DNA of 42,008 nucleotides from Vulcanimicrobiota bacterium (GCA_944322965.1 CALUQR010000012.1:1-42008), one strand, 5' to 3'. Numbered from the stretch's first letter, positions 31,775 to 41,222 are shown. The notes: generated from the letters alone by a model not told the origin. A program made the numbers and translations.

Positions 31775-34153
31775 CTACTCGCGCAGCGTAGCCTTAAACT
31801 CGCGCTCCGCCGCCTTCTGCAACTTCTTGAGGAGCTTATTAATTTCGTCCTCCGTCAGAGTCTTCTCCATCGATTGTAAGACGAAGCGGAAGGCCATGCT
31901 CTTCTGACCCGCGGGAATGGGAGCGCCCGTATAGACGTCAAAGCACTTAGCCTCCACCATCAGAGCGCCGCCCACTTTGCGGAAGCTATTCAAAAGCTCG
32001 CCGGCACTCACTTGGGAGTCGACGACTAAGGCCAAGTCGCGCTCGACCGCCGGGAAGCGAGAACTCTTGCGGTACTGGGCCGCGCCCTTAAGCTCCCACA
32101 TCCGATCGATATCGAGCTCCGCCCACAGGAGGGGCTGCTCTAAGTCTAACTCGCGCGCCAATTGGGGATGGACGGCGCCCAACCACCCCAGACGGGTCTC
32201 CCCACAGTAGACCCCGGCGCAACAGCCGGAATGGGCCCAGGGCAGAGTCTCGCGCTTAAAGCTCAACTCTAAGCGCAGGGAGCGACCTAAGGACTCGACG
32301 ATCCCCTTGAGATTGAAGAAGTCAGCCCCGGCAAAGGAGAGGGCGATCCCCAGACGCCTGGGCTCGCGCACCCCTTCCGCCGCCTGCTTACTGGGGCGAT
32401 AGATGTGGCTAATCTCGAAGAAGCGCAAGTCCTCGTTGCGCAGACGCAAGTTGCGCAAGATGGCGTTAGTCATGAAGGGGAAGAGATGGCTGCGCAAGAC
32501 GCGCTGATCCTCGCTCAGAGGATTCATAATCTGCAAGCACTTATCTTCCTGGAGGCGGAACTGGCGCAAGAGCTCCCCGCTGGAGAGGGAGGGGGTAATA
32601 ATCTCCGTCAATCCCAAACTGAGCGCCAGAGAGCGGAAATGCTCTTCGGGAGCGTCGGTATGGTAGGTTACGGCCCCCACTTGGACGGCCGGGACCGTAC
32701 AGGGCAGATTGTCGTAACCGTAATGGCGGGCGATCTCCTCGACCAGATCGACCTCTTGGCTAATATCTAAGCGGAAGCTGGGTACTTGGACTTGGAAGAG
32801 CCCTTCCTCCAACTGGCGCACTTGGAAGTCGAGCGCCCCCAAAATCTCGACGATCTGGGCGGAAGTAAACTCTAAGCCCAAGAGGCGCTGCAGGGTGTGG
32901 GTCCGCAAGGCGACCGTCTGGGGCGCCGGGGTAGGTACGCTCTTAACTACGATCGTAGGCTCGACGCGGCCCGCCAACTGGCCCAAAAGGTAGGCCGCCC
33001 GCTGGGCTCCGAAGATGACTCGCTCTAAGTCGATACCCTTCTCAAAGCGCTTACTAGACTCCGTACGCAGACCTAAGCGCAGGGCGGTCCGGCGGACTAA
33101 GGCGTTATCGAAGGCGGCCGACTCTAAGAAGAGCTCTTTGGTCGTCTCCTCTACTTCACTATTGAGGCCGCCCATCACCCCGGCCACGCCCACACCCCGC
33201 TGGGCGTCGGCTATAACGATAGCCGAATCGGGCAAGGTCTGCTCCGTACCGTCGAGAGTAGTCAACTTCTCTCCCGGCTGAGCGCGGCGCACGATGAGGC
33301 CGCCGCCCGCTAAGTGGGCCCTGTCGTAAGCGTGTAAGGGCTGACCCGTCTCTAACATGACGTAATTGGTAATATCCACTACGTTGTTAATGGAGCGCAT
33401 ACCGGCCAGCTCTAAGCGGTGGGCCATCCAACGCGGCGAAGGGCCTACTTTGACCTCCGAAATGAGGCGGGCCATAAAGCGAGGACAAGCTTCATAATCC
33501 TCAATAGTCACTAACTCGCTATTTTGGCTGGGATTGATATCCTCGGGGCGGAAATCTTGGCAGATAGCGGGCAAGCGCAGGGGGCGGCGCAACTTGGCGG
33601 CCAATTCCCGCGCGATCCCCAAGATGCTCAGCTGGTCGGCCCGATTGGCGAAGGACTCGACAATTAAGATCTCCTCTTGGAGGGGCAAGACCTCCTGGAT
33701 AGGACGGCCCAGGGGGGTATCGGCCGCTAAATTGAGGATCCCCTCCCGATCCTCGGCGGGCAAAAGTTCGGGATCGTAACCGATCTCCGAGGCTCCGCAG
33801 AACATGCCCTCCGAAAGGGCGCCCCGCAACTTGCCGCGCTTAATCTTGACGCCGTCAGCTAAGACGGCCCCGTGCAGAGCCAAAGCGGTCACCATCCCCG
33901 CCCGCACGTTGGGGGCCGCGGTCACTATTTGCAAACGCTGGGAACCGGCCTCGACCTGGCAGACTTTGAGCCGCTCGGCGTCGGGATGTTGCTCCACGCT
34001 CTCCACGCGGGCGCTGACTACCCCGCTGACCTCCGCCCCCTCACGCTCAATATTTTCGACTGGCACCCCCACCGCCTGTAAGAGCTCGGCCACTTCCTGA
34101 GCCGACTCCGTAATCTCTACGTAATCTTTTAACCAACAGAATGGAACGCGCAT
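31775..34153 (-). CDS. pheT: Phenylalanyl-tRNA synthetase beta subunit
   Basis: PheT forms the alpha2-beta2 synthetase with PheS. The 792-aa protein starts MRVPFCWLKDYVEI. It then has the EMAP-type tRNA-binding domain (about 40-150, VSARVESVEQHPDAERLKVCQVEAG), the B3/4 editing domain, B5 (RLLGLEFTSAQIVEILGALDF), the synthetase-like core (LVEEIARHYGYDNLP) and the C-terminal anticodon-binding FDX-ACB domain (RKSSRFPAVERDLALVVD to the end). Length fits. AAGGTG precedes the ATG, 40 nt after pheS. Confidence 0.97.
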   Translation of the reverse strand: MRVPFCWLKDYVEITESAQEVAELLQAVGVPVENIEREGAEVSGVVSARVESVEQHPDAERLKVCQVEAGSQRLQIVTAAPNVRAGMVTALALHGAVLADGVKIKRGKLRGALSEGMFCGASEIGYDPELLPAEDREGILNLAADTPLGRPIQEVLPLQEEILIVESFANRADQLSILGIARELAAKLRRPLRLPAICQDFRPEDINPSQNSELVTIEDYEACPRFMARLISEVKVGPSPRWMAHRLELAGMRSINNVVDITNYVMLETGQPLHAYDRAHLAGGGLIVRRAQPGEKLTTLDGTEQTLPDSAIVIADAQRGVGVAGVMGGLNSEVEETTKELFLESAAFDNALVRRTALRLGLRTESSKRFEKGIDLERVIFGAQRAAYLLGQLAGRVEPTIVVKSVPTPAPQTVALRTHTLQRLLGLEFTSAQIVEILGALDFQVRQLEEGLFQVQVPSFRLDISQEVDLVEEIARHYGYDNLPCTVPAVQVGAVTYHTDAPEEHFRSLALSLGLTEIITPSLSSGELLRQFRLQEDKCLQIMNPLSEDQRVLRSHLFPFMTNAILRNLRLRNEDLRFFEISHIYRPSKQAAEGVREPRRLGIALSFAGADFFNLKGIVESLGRSLRLELSFKRETLPWAHSGCCAGVYCGETRLGWLGAVHPQLARELDLEQPLLWAELDIDRMWELKGAAQYRKSSRFPAVERDLALVVDSQVSAGELLNSFRKVGGALMVEAKCFDVYTGAPIPAGQKSMAFRFVLQSMEKTLTEDEINKLLKKLQKAAEREFKATLRE

Positions 34154-34193
34154 GTTTACACCTTACTCTCAAATATCGGGAAAAACTAAGTCT

Positions 34194-35222
34194 TTAGAAC
34201 TGACGCAAGAAGCGCAAATCGTCCTCATAGAAGAGGCGAATATCATCTATAGCGTAGGTGAGCATGGCGATGCGCTCTACTCCCATCCCGAAGGCGAAGC
34301 CGCTGTAACGCTCGCTATCGTAGCCTACCCCTTGCAAAACTCGAGGATGGACCATCCCGGCCCCCATAATTTCGATCCAGCCGCTATTCTTGCAGACGCG
34401 GCAGCCCTTACCCTCACAGACAAAACAGTCGACCATCACTTCCGCCGAGGGCTCGGTGAAGGGGAAGTAGGAGGGATTGAAGCGGGTGCGCCGCCGCTCG
34501 CCAAACATGGCCTTAGCGAAGAGTTCTAAGGTGCCCTTGAGATCGGCGAAGGTGACGCGCTCGTCGACTAAGAGCCCCTCTACCTGATGGAACTCCCAGA
34601 AGTGGGTGGCGTCTACCGCGTCGCGACGGTAACACTTGCCCGGGCAGACGACGCGCACGGGAGGATCTTGGCGCTCCATCACCCGCACCTGATTGGGGGA
34701 GGTGTGGCTGCGCATCAAAAGTCCGGGACGCAAGAAGAAGGAGTCCCACATCTCGCGGCTGGGATGGTTGGCGGGAATGTTGAGAGCCTCAAAGTTATAG
34801 TAGTCGGTCTCGATCTCCGGACCGGCCATAACGCTATAGCCCAAACCCTTAAAGATCTCTTTGATCCGCCCTAAAGTCTGACTCAGGATGTGGGCTCGCC
34901 CCGGCTCCTGCCACCGGCCGGGCAGGGTGACGTCTAATTGCTCGCTCGAGAGGCGCTTCTCTAAGTTGGCCTGATAAAGTAGCTCCTGGCGCTTGGCGAT
35001 TAAACCCTCGATCGCCCCCTTAACCTCATTGGCTACCTTCCCCACTAAGGGGCGCTCCTGGGGATCTAAGCCCTTCACGGAGCGCAAGATAGCCGTCAAC
35101 TCTCCCCCCTTGCGGCCCAGAAATTGGGTCCACAGACCTTCTAATTCCTCTTTAGAGACGGCGGCCGCGATCTTCTCTTCGGCGCCCTTCTGCAGCTGCG
35201 TCAATTGTTCAAAAATCGACAT
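34194..35222 (-). CDS. pheS: Phenylalanyl-tRNA synthetase alpha subunit
   Basis: PheS carries the class II catalytic core. The 342-aa product has an N-terminal coiled coil (MSIFEQLTQLQKGAEEKIAA). Motif 1 is in ETDYYNFEALNIPANHPSREMWDSFF. Substrate-binding segments are RVVCPGKCYRRDAVDATHFWEFHQVEG and RFNPSYFPFTEPSAEV, with motif 3 in GFAFGMGVERIAML. A CFVCEGKGCRVCKNSGW zinc-like insertion lies in the middle, as in many PheS. The ATG at 35222, six bases after GTGGAG, is preferred to a GTG at 35258 lying inside the leader hairpin. pheT follows. Confidence 0.96.
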   Translation of the reverse strand: MSIFEQLTQLQKGAEEKIAAAVSKEELEGLWTQFLGRKGGELTAILRSVKGLDPQERPLVGKVANEVKGAIEGLIAKRQELLYQANLEKRLSSEQLDVTLPGRWQEPGRAHILSQTLGRIKEIFKGLGYSVMAGPEIETDYYNFEALNIPANHPSREMWDSFFLRPGLLMRSHTSPNQVRVMERQDPPVRVVCPGKCYRRDAVDATHFWEFHQVEGLLVDERVTFADLKGTLELFAKAMFGERRRTRFNPSYFPFTEPSAEVMVDCFVCEGKGCRVCKNSGWIEIMGAGMVHPRVLQGVGYDSERYSGFAFGMGVERIAMLTYAIDDIRLFYEDDLRFLRQF

Positions 35223-35250
35223 ATAAAACTCCACTGGCGACAAAATGTAC

Positions 35251-35290
35251 AAAGTCACCTGGGCCCCAAGTCAGGTTCCCAAGTGACCCT
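35251..35290 (-). terminator. pheS leader hairpin (possible attenuator)
   Basis: On the minus strand AGGGTCACTTGGG pairs with CCCAGGTGACTTT (13 bp including G-U pairs), then GTACATTTTG. The 14-nt loop contains ACCTG, which could instead pair with CAGGT in the right arm, so two structures compete. It lies 29-68 nt before the pheS ATG. E. coli pheST is attenuated; no Phe-rich leader peptide and no T-box core are seen here. A plain terminator of the upstream J-domain gene is the alternative. Confidence 0.5.
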
Positions 35291-35354
35291 TAGCTATAGG
35301 TCCCCTGCCGTTTCGGGCGCTAGACCTGGAATCCCCCTCTTTTAGAGACCGCTC

Positions 35355-35966
35355 CTAAGCGAGCAGGCTCAGAAACTTTTTACTCAACTTATCTTCCGGC
35401 CGCAACTTGAGAGCGTCCTGGAGATGGCGGCGGGCCTCGTCGTACTCGCCCAAGCGGTAGCAGATGACCGCCAAATCGTAATGGGCCTCAAAGAGTTGGG
35501 GATCGGCCTCCGCCGCCTGCAGCAAGAGGCTCTTGCACTCCTGACAAGATTCCGCCTGCTTACCCAGACTGAGGGCGATAACCATCGAGCGGTTAGCCTT
35601 CACCGGGTCGCGCTTCACCTCTTTAATTACCCCTAAGGTTATTAATAAGGTCCGCCAACTGAGGTCGTTGCGCTTCTTCTCGGGCAATTTGACCTTACCC
35701 ATGCGCAGGGTCTCGCTGTAAGCGTCCTTGACGCTTTCGGGGGAGCGCAACTTAAAGATGGGAGAGGCGTCGTAATCTTGTTTACTGCTGCGCGTAGTCA
35801 GGGTCTCATAGGCCCGCTCCAGCTCGGCTAGTTTCTGCTTAGCCTCCTCTTTGGGCAGCGTCCCGTAATCGGGATGATACTCTCTGCTCAGGCGCTCGTA
35901 AGCTCCCCGGATCATAGCCTCATTGGCCGTAGGAGCTAGCCCCAGGACTAGATAGTGATCGCGCAT
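35355..35966 (-). CDS. J-domain protein with C-terminal TPR
   Basis: Residues about 1-68 form a DnaJ J-domain (MRDHYLVLGLAPTANEAMIRGAYERLSREYHPDYG) with the HPD tripeptide needed to stimulate DnaK. The C-terminal 80 residues form TPR-like helices (FEAHYDLAVICYRLGEYDEARRHLQDALKLRPED). CQEC in the middle resembles half of a zinc site. There is no Gly/Phe region or CxxCxGxG repeats, so this is a class C J-protein with its own client-binding TPRs. Start: the ATG at 35966 gives the usual MRDHY beginning, and the ATG at 35987 directly follows a GGGGCC/GGCCCC hairpin without a ribosome site. The product is 203 aa. Confidence 0.85.
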   Translation of the reverse strand: MRDHYLVLGLAPTANEAMIRGAYERLSREYHPDYGTLPKEEAKQKLAELERAYETLTTRSSKQDYDASPIFKLRSPESVKDAYSETLRMGKVKLPEKKRNDLSWRTLLITLGVIKEVKRDPVKANRSMVIALSLGKQAESCQECKSLLLQAAEADPQLFEAHYDLAVICYRLGEYDEARRHLQDALKLRPEDKLSKKFLSLLA

Positions 35967-36133
35967 CTTCTCCCAACTCTCCCTCATGGGGCCTAAAGGC
36001 CCCAGAATTAGACCTACCTCACCTGCTTCCTGGCCCTTCGTCTTCTCTACCGAGGCTCCTACTCTCCTCCCCGCCAGGGAGAGCGGCCCTTCTCAAGAGG
36101 GCTAGACCCCTAATCCCTAGAAGCGCCCTCCCC

Positions 36134-37126
36134 ATGAGCGCCCCCAAACATAGCTCGCCCGCTACTAAAGAGGCCCTGCATCGCATTCTCAAATCGGCTT
36201 TTACCGCCAAAGATGTGGCCGATCTCCTCCCCTCCGTCGACGCCCAAACGCCCATCTCCCAAGCGCGCCAGCTCCTCCAAGAATTGGGCTGCCCCATCTT
36301 GGGGGTCAAGGAACACGGACTCTATGTAGGCTGGTTAGACGCCCAAGATACTGAGCGCTCGGGGACCTGCCGCGAGATCTTGCGCCCCTTCAATGAGCGG
36401 CCCATCTTGCACGAATCGGCTCCCTTCCGCGATGTAGTTTTAGCTTTGGCCCAGAATTCGCCCGTCTTTGTGACCGTCATGGGGGAGACGGCGGCCGCGA
36501 TCTGCCCTTGCGATCTCCAAGACGCCCCCATGCGCATGTGGCTCTTTGGGCTCATTACCCTGATGGAGACCCTCATGCAGCGGGCCCTCAGCGGCCAATT
36601 GCCGGAAGGGCAGTGGCAAGCCTACATCTCTCCGGGCCGACTGCGCCGAGCTCAGGAATTATACGCCGAGCGCCTGCGCCGCCACGAAGAGATCACTTTA
36701 GACGATTGCCTCCAATTTTCCGATAAGGCCGATATCCTCTTGCGCTATCCGGCCACTTCCAACGCTTTGGGGTTCCCCTCCCGCCGCGCCGGGCAAGATT
36801 TCTTCTCTAAATTAGAGATGTTGCGCAACTGCCTAGCCCACTCCCAACCCCTACCCCAAGATAGCCTCCCCACCATCGTAGCCTTAGCTATCTCCCTAGA
36901 TATTCTCCTAGAGGTCGAAGCTACGCCCTTCCTAGGCCGCGCGGCCGGACCTACTCCGCTGCAGGCGGTCAAGAGCTTAGCGGATAGGCTGCAAGAGCAG
37001 AATATCGATCTCAGCGGTCGTCACAATCTGCCGGGAACGGTCACTCCGCCCCCCACTCCGCGCGGCAAGTTGCCCCCTAAGACGGTCAAAGGGAAGCCCG
37101 TGGCTCCTCCCGCTCCTTCCCCCTAA
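36134..37126 (+). CDS. CBS-pair protein with HEPN-like domain (RNxxxH motif)
   Basis: Residues about 22-135 read as two CBS motifs (VADLLPSVDAQTPISQARQLLQELGCPIL with GLYVGWLDAQD, then ILRPFNERPILHESAPFRDVVLALAQNSPVFV). CBS pairs usually sense adenine nucleotides. A helical domain follows (about 136-262) containing LRNCLAHS, i.e. R231-N232-xxx-H236. That matches the Rx4-6H motif of HEPN RNases, with the polar N after R as in many active members. Around it lie RRAQELYAERLRRHEEI and DDCLQFSDKADIL. The tail is Pro/Lys-rich. No clear ribosome site precedes the ATG. The gene diverges from the J-domain gene and is 63 nt before pckG. A ligand-gated RNase or an RNA-binding regulator is inferred. Confidence 0.75.
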   Translation: MSAPKHSSPATKEALHRILKSAFTAKDVADLLPSVDAQTPISQARQLLQELGCPILGVKEHGLYVGWLDAQDTERSGTCREILRPFNERPILHESAPFRDVVLALAQNSPVFVTVMGETAAAICPCDLQDAPMRMWLFGLITLMETLMQRALSGQLPEGQWQAYISPGRLRRAQELYAERLRRHEEITLDDCLQFSDKADILLRYPATSNALGFPSRRAGQDFFSKLEMLRNCLAHSQPLPQDSLPTIVALAISLDILLEVEATPFLGRAAGPTPLQAVKSLADRLQEQNIDLSGRHNLPGTVTPPPTPRGKLPPKTVKGKPVAPPAPSP

Positions 37127-37189
37127 AGGGCGGCTAATTGGGGTCCCGCCAAGAAGGAAAGGGCCATTCCCGGTAGGAAGCCCCACCCC

Positions 37190-39019
37190 ATGAGTAGCAA
37201 CAACTTTCCCACCAAACATCAAAAACTCTTAGCTTGGGTCCAGGAGATCCAAGAGCTCTGCACCCCGGATCGCATCTACTGGTGCGATGGCAGTCAGGAA
37301 GAGTACGATCGTCTCTGCCAAGAGATGGTCGATTCCGGGACCTTCATTAAACTCAATCCCGAGAAGCGCCCCGGCTGCTTCTTAGCCCGCTCCAATCCCG
37401 GCGACGTAGCTCGCGTTGAGGATCGGACCTTTATCTGCACTACTAAGCGCGAAGATGCCGGCCCCACCAATAACTGGATGGCCCCCGAGGAGATGAAGAC
37501 CATCCTGCGCGGCCACTTTAAAGGGGCCATGCGCGGCCGTACCATGTACGTCATCCCCTTCAGTATGGGTCCCTTAGGCTCCCATATCGCCCAGATCGGC
37601 GTCGAGATTACCGACAGCCCCTACGTAGTGGCCAATATGCGCATTATGACGCGCATGGGCAGCAAAGTTCTGGACGTTTTGGGCGAGGATGGCAACTTCG
37701 TACCCTGCTTACATAGCGTCGGCTATCCCTTAGAGCCCGGTCAGAAAGATGTGGCCTGGCCCTGCGACAAAGATCACAAGTATATCGTCCACTTCCCCGA
37801 GGAGAATACGATCTGGTCCTACGGTAGCGGTTATGGCGGCAACGCCCTCTTGGGTAAGAAGTGCTTAGCCTTGCGCATCGCTTCCAATATGGCCCACCGC
37901 GAAGGTTGGTTAGCCGAGCATATGCTCATTCTGGGCGCCGAGTCTCCCCAGGGCGAGAAGACCTACGTGGCCGCCGCCTTCCCCAGCGCCTGCGGTAAGA
38001 CTAACTTCGCCATGCTCATCCCGCCCGCCGGTTTCGAAGGTTGGAAGATCTGGACCGTGGGCGACGATATAGCCTGGATTAAACCCGGTAAAGACGGACG
38101 CTTACACGCCATTAACCCCGAAGCCGGCTTCTTCGGCGTCGCTCCGGGCACTTCCGAAAAGTCCAACTTTAACGCTATGGCTAGCGTCAGAGCGAATACC
38201 ATCTTCACCAACGTAGCCTTGACCGATGACGGCGACGTCTGGTGGGAAGGGATGACCAAGGAGCCCCCGGCCCATCTCATCGACTGGCAGGGTAACGACT
38301 GGACCCCCGACTGCGGACGGGTAGCCGCTCACCCCAACTCTCGCTTCACCGCCCCTATCAGTCAGTGTCCCACCCTCTCTCCGGAGTGGAATAATCCCGA
38401 AGGGGTGCCGATCTCGGCCTTCATCTTCGGCGGTCGCGTCAGCAGTAATATGCCCTTAGTCTTCCAGGCCTTCAACTGGGAGCATGGCGTCTATCTGGCG
38501 GCCACTATGGGTTCCGAGAAGACGGCGGCGGCGGCCGGTAAGATCGGCGAGTTGCGCCGCGACCCGCTGGCCATGTTGCCCTTCTGCGGCTACCACATGG
38601 GCGACTACTTCAAGCACTGGCTGGAGGTAGGTAGAGCTCTGACCGATCCGGTTCCCATCTTCCGCGTCAACTGGTTCTTAAAGAAGGACGGCCAATTCTT
38701 GTGGCCCGGCTTTGGCGACAATATGCGCGTCTTGAAGTGGATCATCGACCGCGTCCACGGTAGAGGCCACGGTGTGGAGAGCCCCTTAGGTATTATCCCC
38801 ACCTATCAAGATATAGACTGGACCGGCTTAGAATTGAGTCCGGCCCAGTTTACGGAGCTGACCACTATCGATCGCGACGCCTGGAAGCAGGAGCTCTTGG
38901 CTCAAGAGGAGCTCTTCGTCAAGCTCAGCGAGCGCTTACCCTTCGACTTAGTGATGGAGCGCCAGCTCCTCCTGGCCCGCCTCAACCGCTCCCAAGCGGT
39001 CTGGGCCCCTCCCCAGTAG
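37190..39019 (+). CDS. pckG: Phosphoenolpyruvate carboxykinase (GTP)
   Basis: The GTP-type PEPCK makes PEP from oxaloacetate, opening gluconeogenesis. The 609-aa sequence has the P-loop FPSACGKT (264-271) with the reactive Cys268 of GTP-PEPCK, the GTP-binding [19 protein letters not shown], the Mn/substrate segment [15 protein letters not shown] and [20 protein letters not shown]-type core (here [11 protein letters not shown]). Length fits the family. The ribosome site is weak (GGAAG). A strong terminator follows at 39076. Why a CBS-HEPN gene sits just upstream is not evident. Confidence 0.97.
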   Translation: MSSNNFPTKHQKLLAWVQEIQELCTPDRIYWCDGSQEEYDRLCQEMVDSGTFIKLNPEKRPGCFLARSNPGDVARVEDRTFICTTKREDAGPTNNWMAPEEMKTILRGHFKGAMRGRTMYVIPFSMGPLGSHIAQIGVEITDSPYVVANMRIMTRMGSKVLDVLGEDGNFVPCLHSVGYPLEPGQKDVAWPCDKDHKYIVHFPEENTIWSYGSGYGGNALLGKKCLALRIASNMAHREGWLAEHMLILGAESPQGEKTYVAAAFPSACGKTNFAMLIPPAGFEGWKIWTVGDDIAWIKPGKDGRLHAINPEAGFFGVAPGTSEKSNFNAMASVRANTIFTNVALTDDGDVWWEGMTKEPPAHLIDWQGNDWTPDCGRVAAHPNSRFTAPISQCPTLSPEWNNPEGVPISAFIFGGRVSSNMPLVFQAFNWEHGVYLAATMGSEKTAAAAGKIGELRRDPLAMLPFCGYHMGDYFKHWLEVGRALTDPVPIFRVNWFLKKDGQFLWPGFGDNMRVLKWIIDRVHGRGHGVESPLGIIPTYQDIDWTGLELSPAQFTELTTIDRDAWKQELLAQEELFVKLSERLPFDLVMERQLLLARLNRSQAVWAPPQ

Positions 39020-39075
39020 TTAAGCCTCTGGAACATCCGCTTCCAGCTGCCCCCACTAGGTAGGTGGAAGCCCTT

Positions 39076-39119
39076 CACCGCCCTCTCCGCCTAGGCTCGA
39101 GAGGGCGGTGTGCTCTTTT
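39076..39119 (+). terminator. Terminator after pckG
   Basis: CACCGCCCTCTC and GAGAGGGCGGTG form a perfect 12-bp stem with an 11-nt loop, followed by TGCTCTTTT. It lies about 57 nt past the pckG stop. Confidence 0.88.
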
Positions 39120-39153
39120 CAGCCTATAATCATATTCGGTAAGTTATAAAAGT

Positions 39154-39759
39154 ATGTCCAACCCTCGCCCTCAGCGGATGGTAGACCGCTCTTCCCTGCC
39201 CCGTTGGAAGTTTTATAGCCTCATCTTTTGGGAGACTTTTAAAATTAGCGCCTGCACTTTTGGAGGCGGCTATATAATTATGACCCTCATCCAAGAGATC
39301 TTCGTCGAGCGTTACGGCTGGCTCTCCCGCGAAGAGGCCCTCAATCTCATGGCTATCGCCCAATCGAGCCCTGGCCCCATGGCCCTCAATACCGCCTCTC
39401 TCATCGGCTACAAACTGGGCGGAACCTTGGGAGCCTCCTGCGCCGTGGCGGGGACGACTATCCCCCCCTTAGTGGTCATCGGGGTCCTAGCTTCTTACTT
39501 AGATACCCTCAGCCAGAACCAAATCTTAAAGAATTTCTTCTGGGGGGCCAACTTAGCTATAGCGGCTATTATTATCGAAGTTACCTGGGGGATCGGGCAG
39601 AGCGTCTACTCTTTGGGCGGGCGCTTAGGGGTAATCGCCGGCCTCCTAGCCGCCGTGGTGATCTTCTTTTACTCTGGCTCTACCCCCTACCTCATCCTCT
39701 TAGGGGGCCTCTTAGGCTATCTGGGCTATTTCTCCCGACCTCAAGCTAAGGGGGATTGA
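39154..39759 (+). CDS. Chromate transporter, first half-size subunit
   Basis: The 201-aa membrane protein belongs to the short-chain CHR family, which works as a pair. It has the family N-terminal motif FKISACTFGGGYIIMTLIQEIFVERYGWLS, then SPGPMALNTASLIGYKLGG and hydrophobic helices. Known CHR pairs export chromate, although the native substrate here is unknown. The ATG at 39154 has no ribosome site. A TATAAT at 39125-39130 would place the transcript start only about 17 nt upstream, so translation may be nearly leaderless. An ATG at 39178 is an alternative start. Confidence 0.9.
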   Translation: MSNPRPQRMVDRSSLPRWKFYSLIFWETFKISACTFGGGYIIMTLIQEIFVERYGWLSREEALNLMAIAQSSPGPMALNTASLIGYKLGGTLGASCAVAGTTIPPLVVIGVLASYLDTLSQNQILKNFFWGANLAIAAIIIEVTWGIGQSVYSLGGRLGVIAGLLAAVVIFFYSGSTPYLILLGGLLGYLGYFSRPQAKGD

Positions 39760-39760
39760 G

Positions 39761-40339
39761 ATGGCTATCCTCTGGACCCTCTTTATAACCTTCTTCCATA
39801 TCGGACTGCTCTGCTTTGGAGGCGGTTATGCCGTAGTCCAGCTGGCCCAGGACCAGACGGTCAACGTCCACGGTTGGTTGACCCTCCAAGAGTTTAGCGA
39901 ACTTTTGACGGTGGCGGAGATGACCCCCGGCCCCCTAGCGCTCAACGCGGCTAGCTTCGTAGGCGCTAAGATGGCCGGCTGGCCCGGAGCGATAACGGCT
40001 ACTATCGGCCTCATCACCCCCGCCTGGCTGATAACCTCTATCTTAGCCTATCTCTATAAGATCTACCGCGACTCCACCTTCTTAACTAATATCTTGCAAG
40101 GGGTGCGCCCTATCGTTTTGGGGATGCTCAGCGCCGTAGTCGTGACCTTTATAGCTTTAGCCTTCCAAGCCCATCCCCAACCGAAGGCGGGTTATCCCTG
40201 GTGGGAGTATATCAACTGGCTGGCGGTACCCGTGGTGCCCCTCCTCGTCTGGCTTTTAAAGAGTAAACGCCTGGGCCCCATCGGAGCTATCCTCCTAGCT
40301 GGTAGCCTGGGGATCGTAGTGCGCGGATTAGGTTTCTAA
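39761..40339 (+). CDS. Chromate transporter, second half-size subunit
   Basis: The 192-aa partner shows the same motifs in diverged form: FFHIGLLCFGGGYAVVQLAQDQTV, WLTLQEFSEL, TPGPLALNAASFVGAKMAG and several membrane helices. The two halves are thought to insert in opposite topologies. The ATG lies 1 nt after the stop of the first subunit, with AAGGGGG in the end of that gene as ribosome site, so they are coupled. The stop is 7 nt from the convergent GNAT gene. Confidence 0.92.
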   Translation: MAILWTLFITFFHIGLLCFGGGYAVVQLAQDQTVNVHGWLTLQEFSELLTVAEMTPGPLALNAASFVGAKMAGWPGAITATIGLITPAWLITSILAYLYKIYRDSTFLTNILQGVRPIVLGMLSAVVVTFIALAFQAHPQPKAGYPWWEYINWLAVPVVPLLVWLLKSKRLGPIGAILLAGSLGIVVRGLGF

Positions 40340-40346
40340 CTTTTCA

Positions 40347-41222
40347 CTACCAATCTTCCCAGCCCCAACCCTCTTGGACGCGGATCGTATCGTCTAGAGG
40401 TAAGACCATCTGCCAACTGTCGCCCTGCCAGGCTCTACCCGCCTTCGACCAAGCCTGCGCTAACTGGGGTTGGACTAATATCGCCGCGGCGGCTTTCCCT
40501 AAAAAGTTAGCGGCTGCTTGCAAAGACTCTAAGTCGCTAGCTACGACCTCGTTCCATAGAGTCTCTTCCTCTTGCCAGAGGTAGGCCCGAATCTTAGGGC
40601 TACCTTGGGGATCTTCGCGGCTAATTACTAGAGTGCGCCCCCCGCTCCGCCAGCGGCGCTCCCACTCCCCCTCATCCCGCCAGGTAGAGCCCCAACCGCA
40701 ATGCTCCTTATAAAAAGGGGGCAAGAGATCTCGCTCTTCCCGAGCGAGCCAGTAAGTTCGATAAGGGGAGCTTACGGACGCCGCCAATTCCGGTTCTAAG
40801 AGTATTTTATAATGGCGTCCAAAGGCTAAGTAACCTAAACGCTCATAAAAGGTGGGAATATAAGTAGAGAGGCGCAAGAGCTGCACCCCCTCCTGGCGCT
40901 GGTGGCAGGCTATAAACTTGAGGATCTCCGAGCTCAAACCCCGCCCCCGCCAGCTAGGATGGGTGACCACCCCCACAATAAAGCCGCCCCGATAAAAACC
41001 TTTTCCCCCCTCCCCACAAAAGAGCTGGGGCCGACAGAGGCTCATACTCACTAGCTGCCCCTCTTCCCAAAGGCCATACCAACGGGCATCACTCAAGTAT
41101 AAGCTCCAAAAGGCTTCTAAGTCTTGCCCCTTATCTTCAGGGAATCCACTCCACCACAACTCCCGCAAGACTCCCCCCTCAACCTCCCGCCCCTCACCCG
41201 TCCGCACATCTATCACTCGCAT
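40347..41222 (-). CDS. GNAT-family N-acetyltransferase
   Basis: The N-terminal 150 residues form a GNAT domain: FIVGVVTHPSWRGRGLSSEIL holds the acetyl-CoA pyrophosphate loop (R-G-R-G-L), and LLRLSTYIPTFYERLGYLAFG is the usual final strand and helix. The 291-aa protein has a further 130 or so residues (WLAREERDLLPPFYKEHCGWG...) of unknown fold, giving a two-part layout reminiscent of Eis-like acetyltransferases but shorter. The substrate is not predictable. The first ATG lacks a clear ribosome site. The gene stands alone between the chromate pair and the repeat region. Confidence 0.82.
   Translation of the reverse strand: MRVIDVRTGEGREVEGGVLRELWWSGFPEDKGQDLEAFWSLYLSDARWYGLWEEGQLVSMSLCRPQLFCGEGGKGFYRGGFIVGVVTHPSWRGRGLSSEILKFIACHQRQEGVQLLRLSTYIPTFYERLGYLAFGRHYKILLEPELAASVSSPYRTYWLAREERDLLPPFYKEHCGWGSTWRDEGEWERRWRSGGRTLVISREDPQGSPKIRAYLWQEEETLWNEVVASDLESLQAAANFLGKAAAAILVQPQLAQAWSKAGRAWQGDSWQMVLPLDDTIRVQEGWGWEDW

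Noticed and set aside
35223-35354. T-box riboswitch before pheS
   Set aside because: The conserved T-box core around GGTGG-ACCGCG is absent on either strand of the leader.
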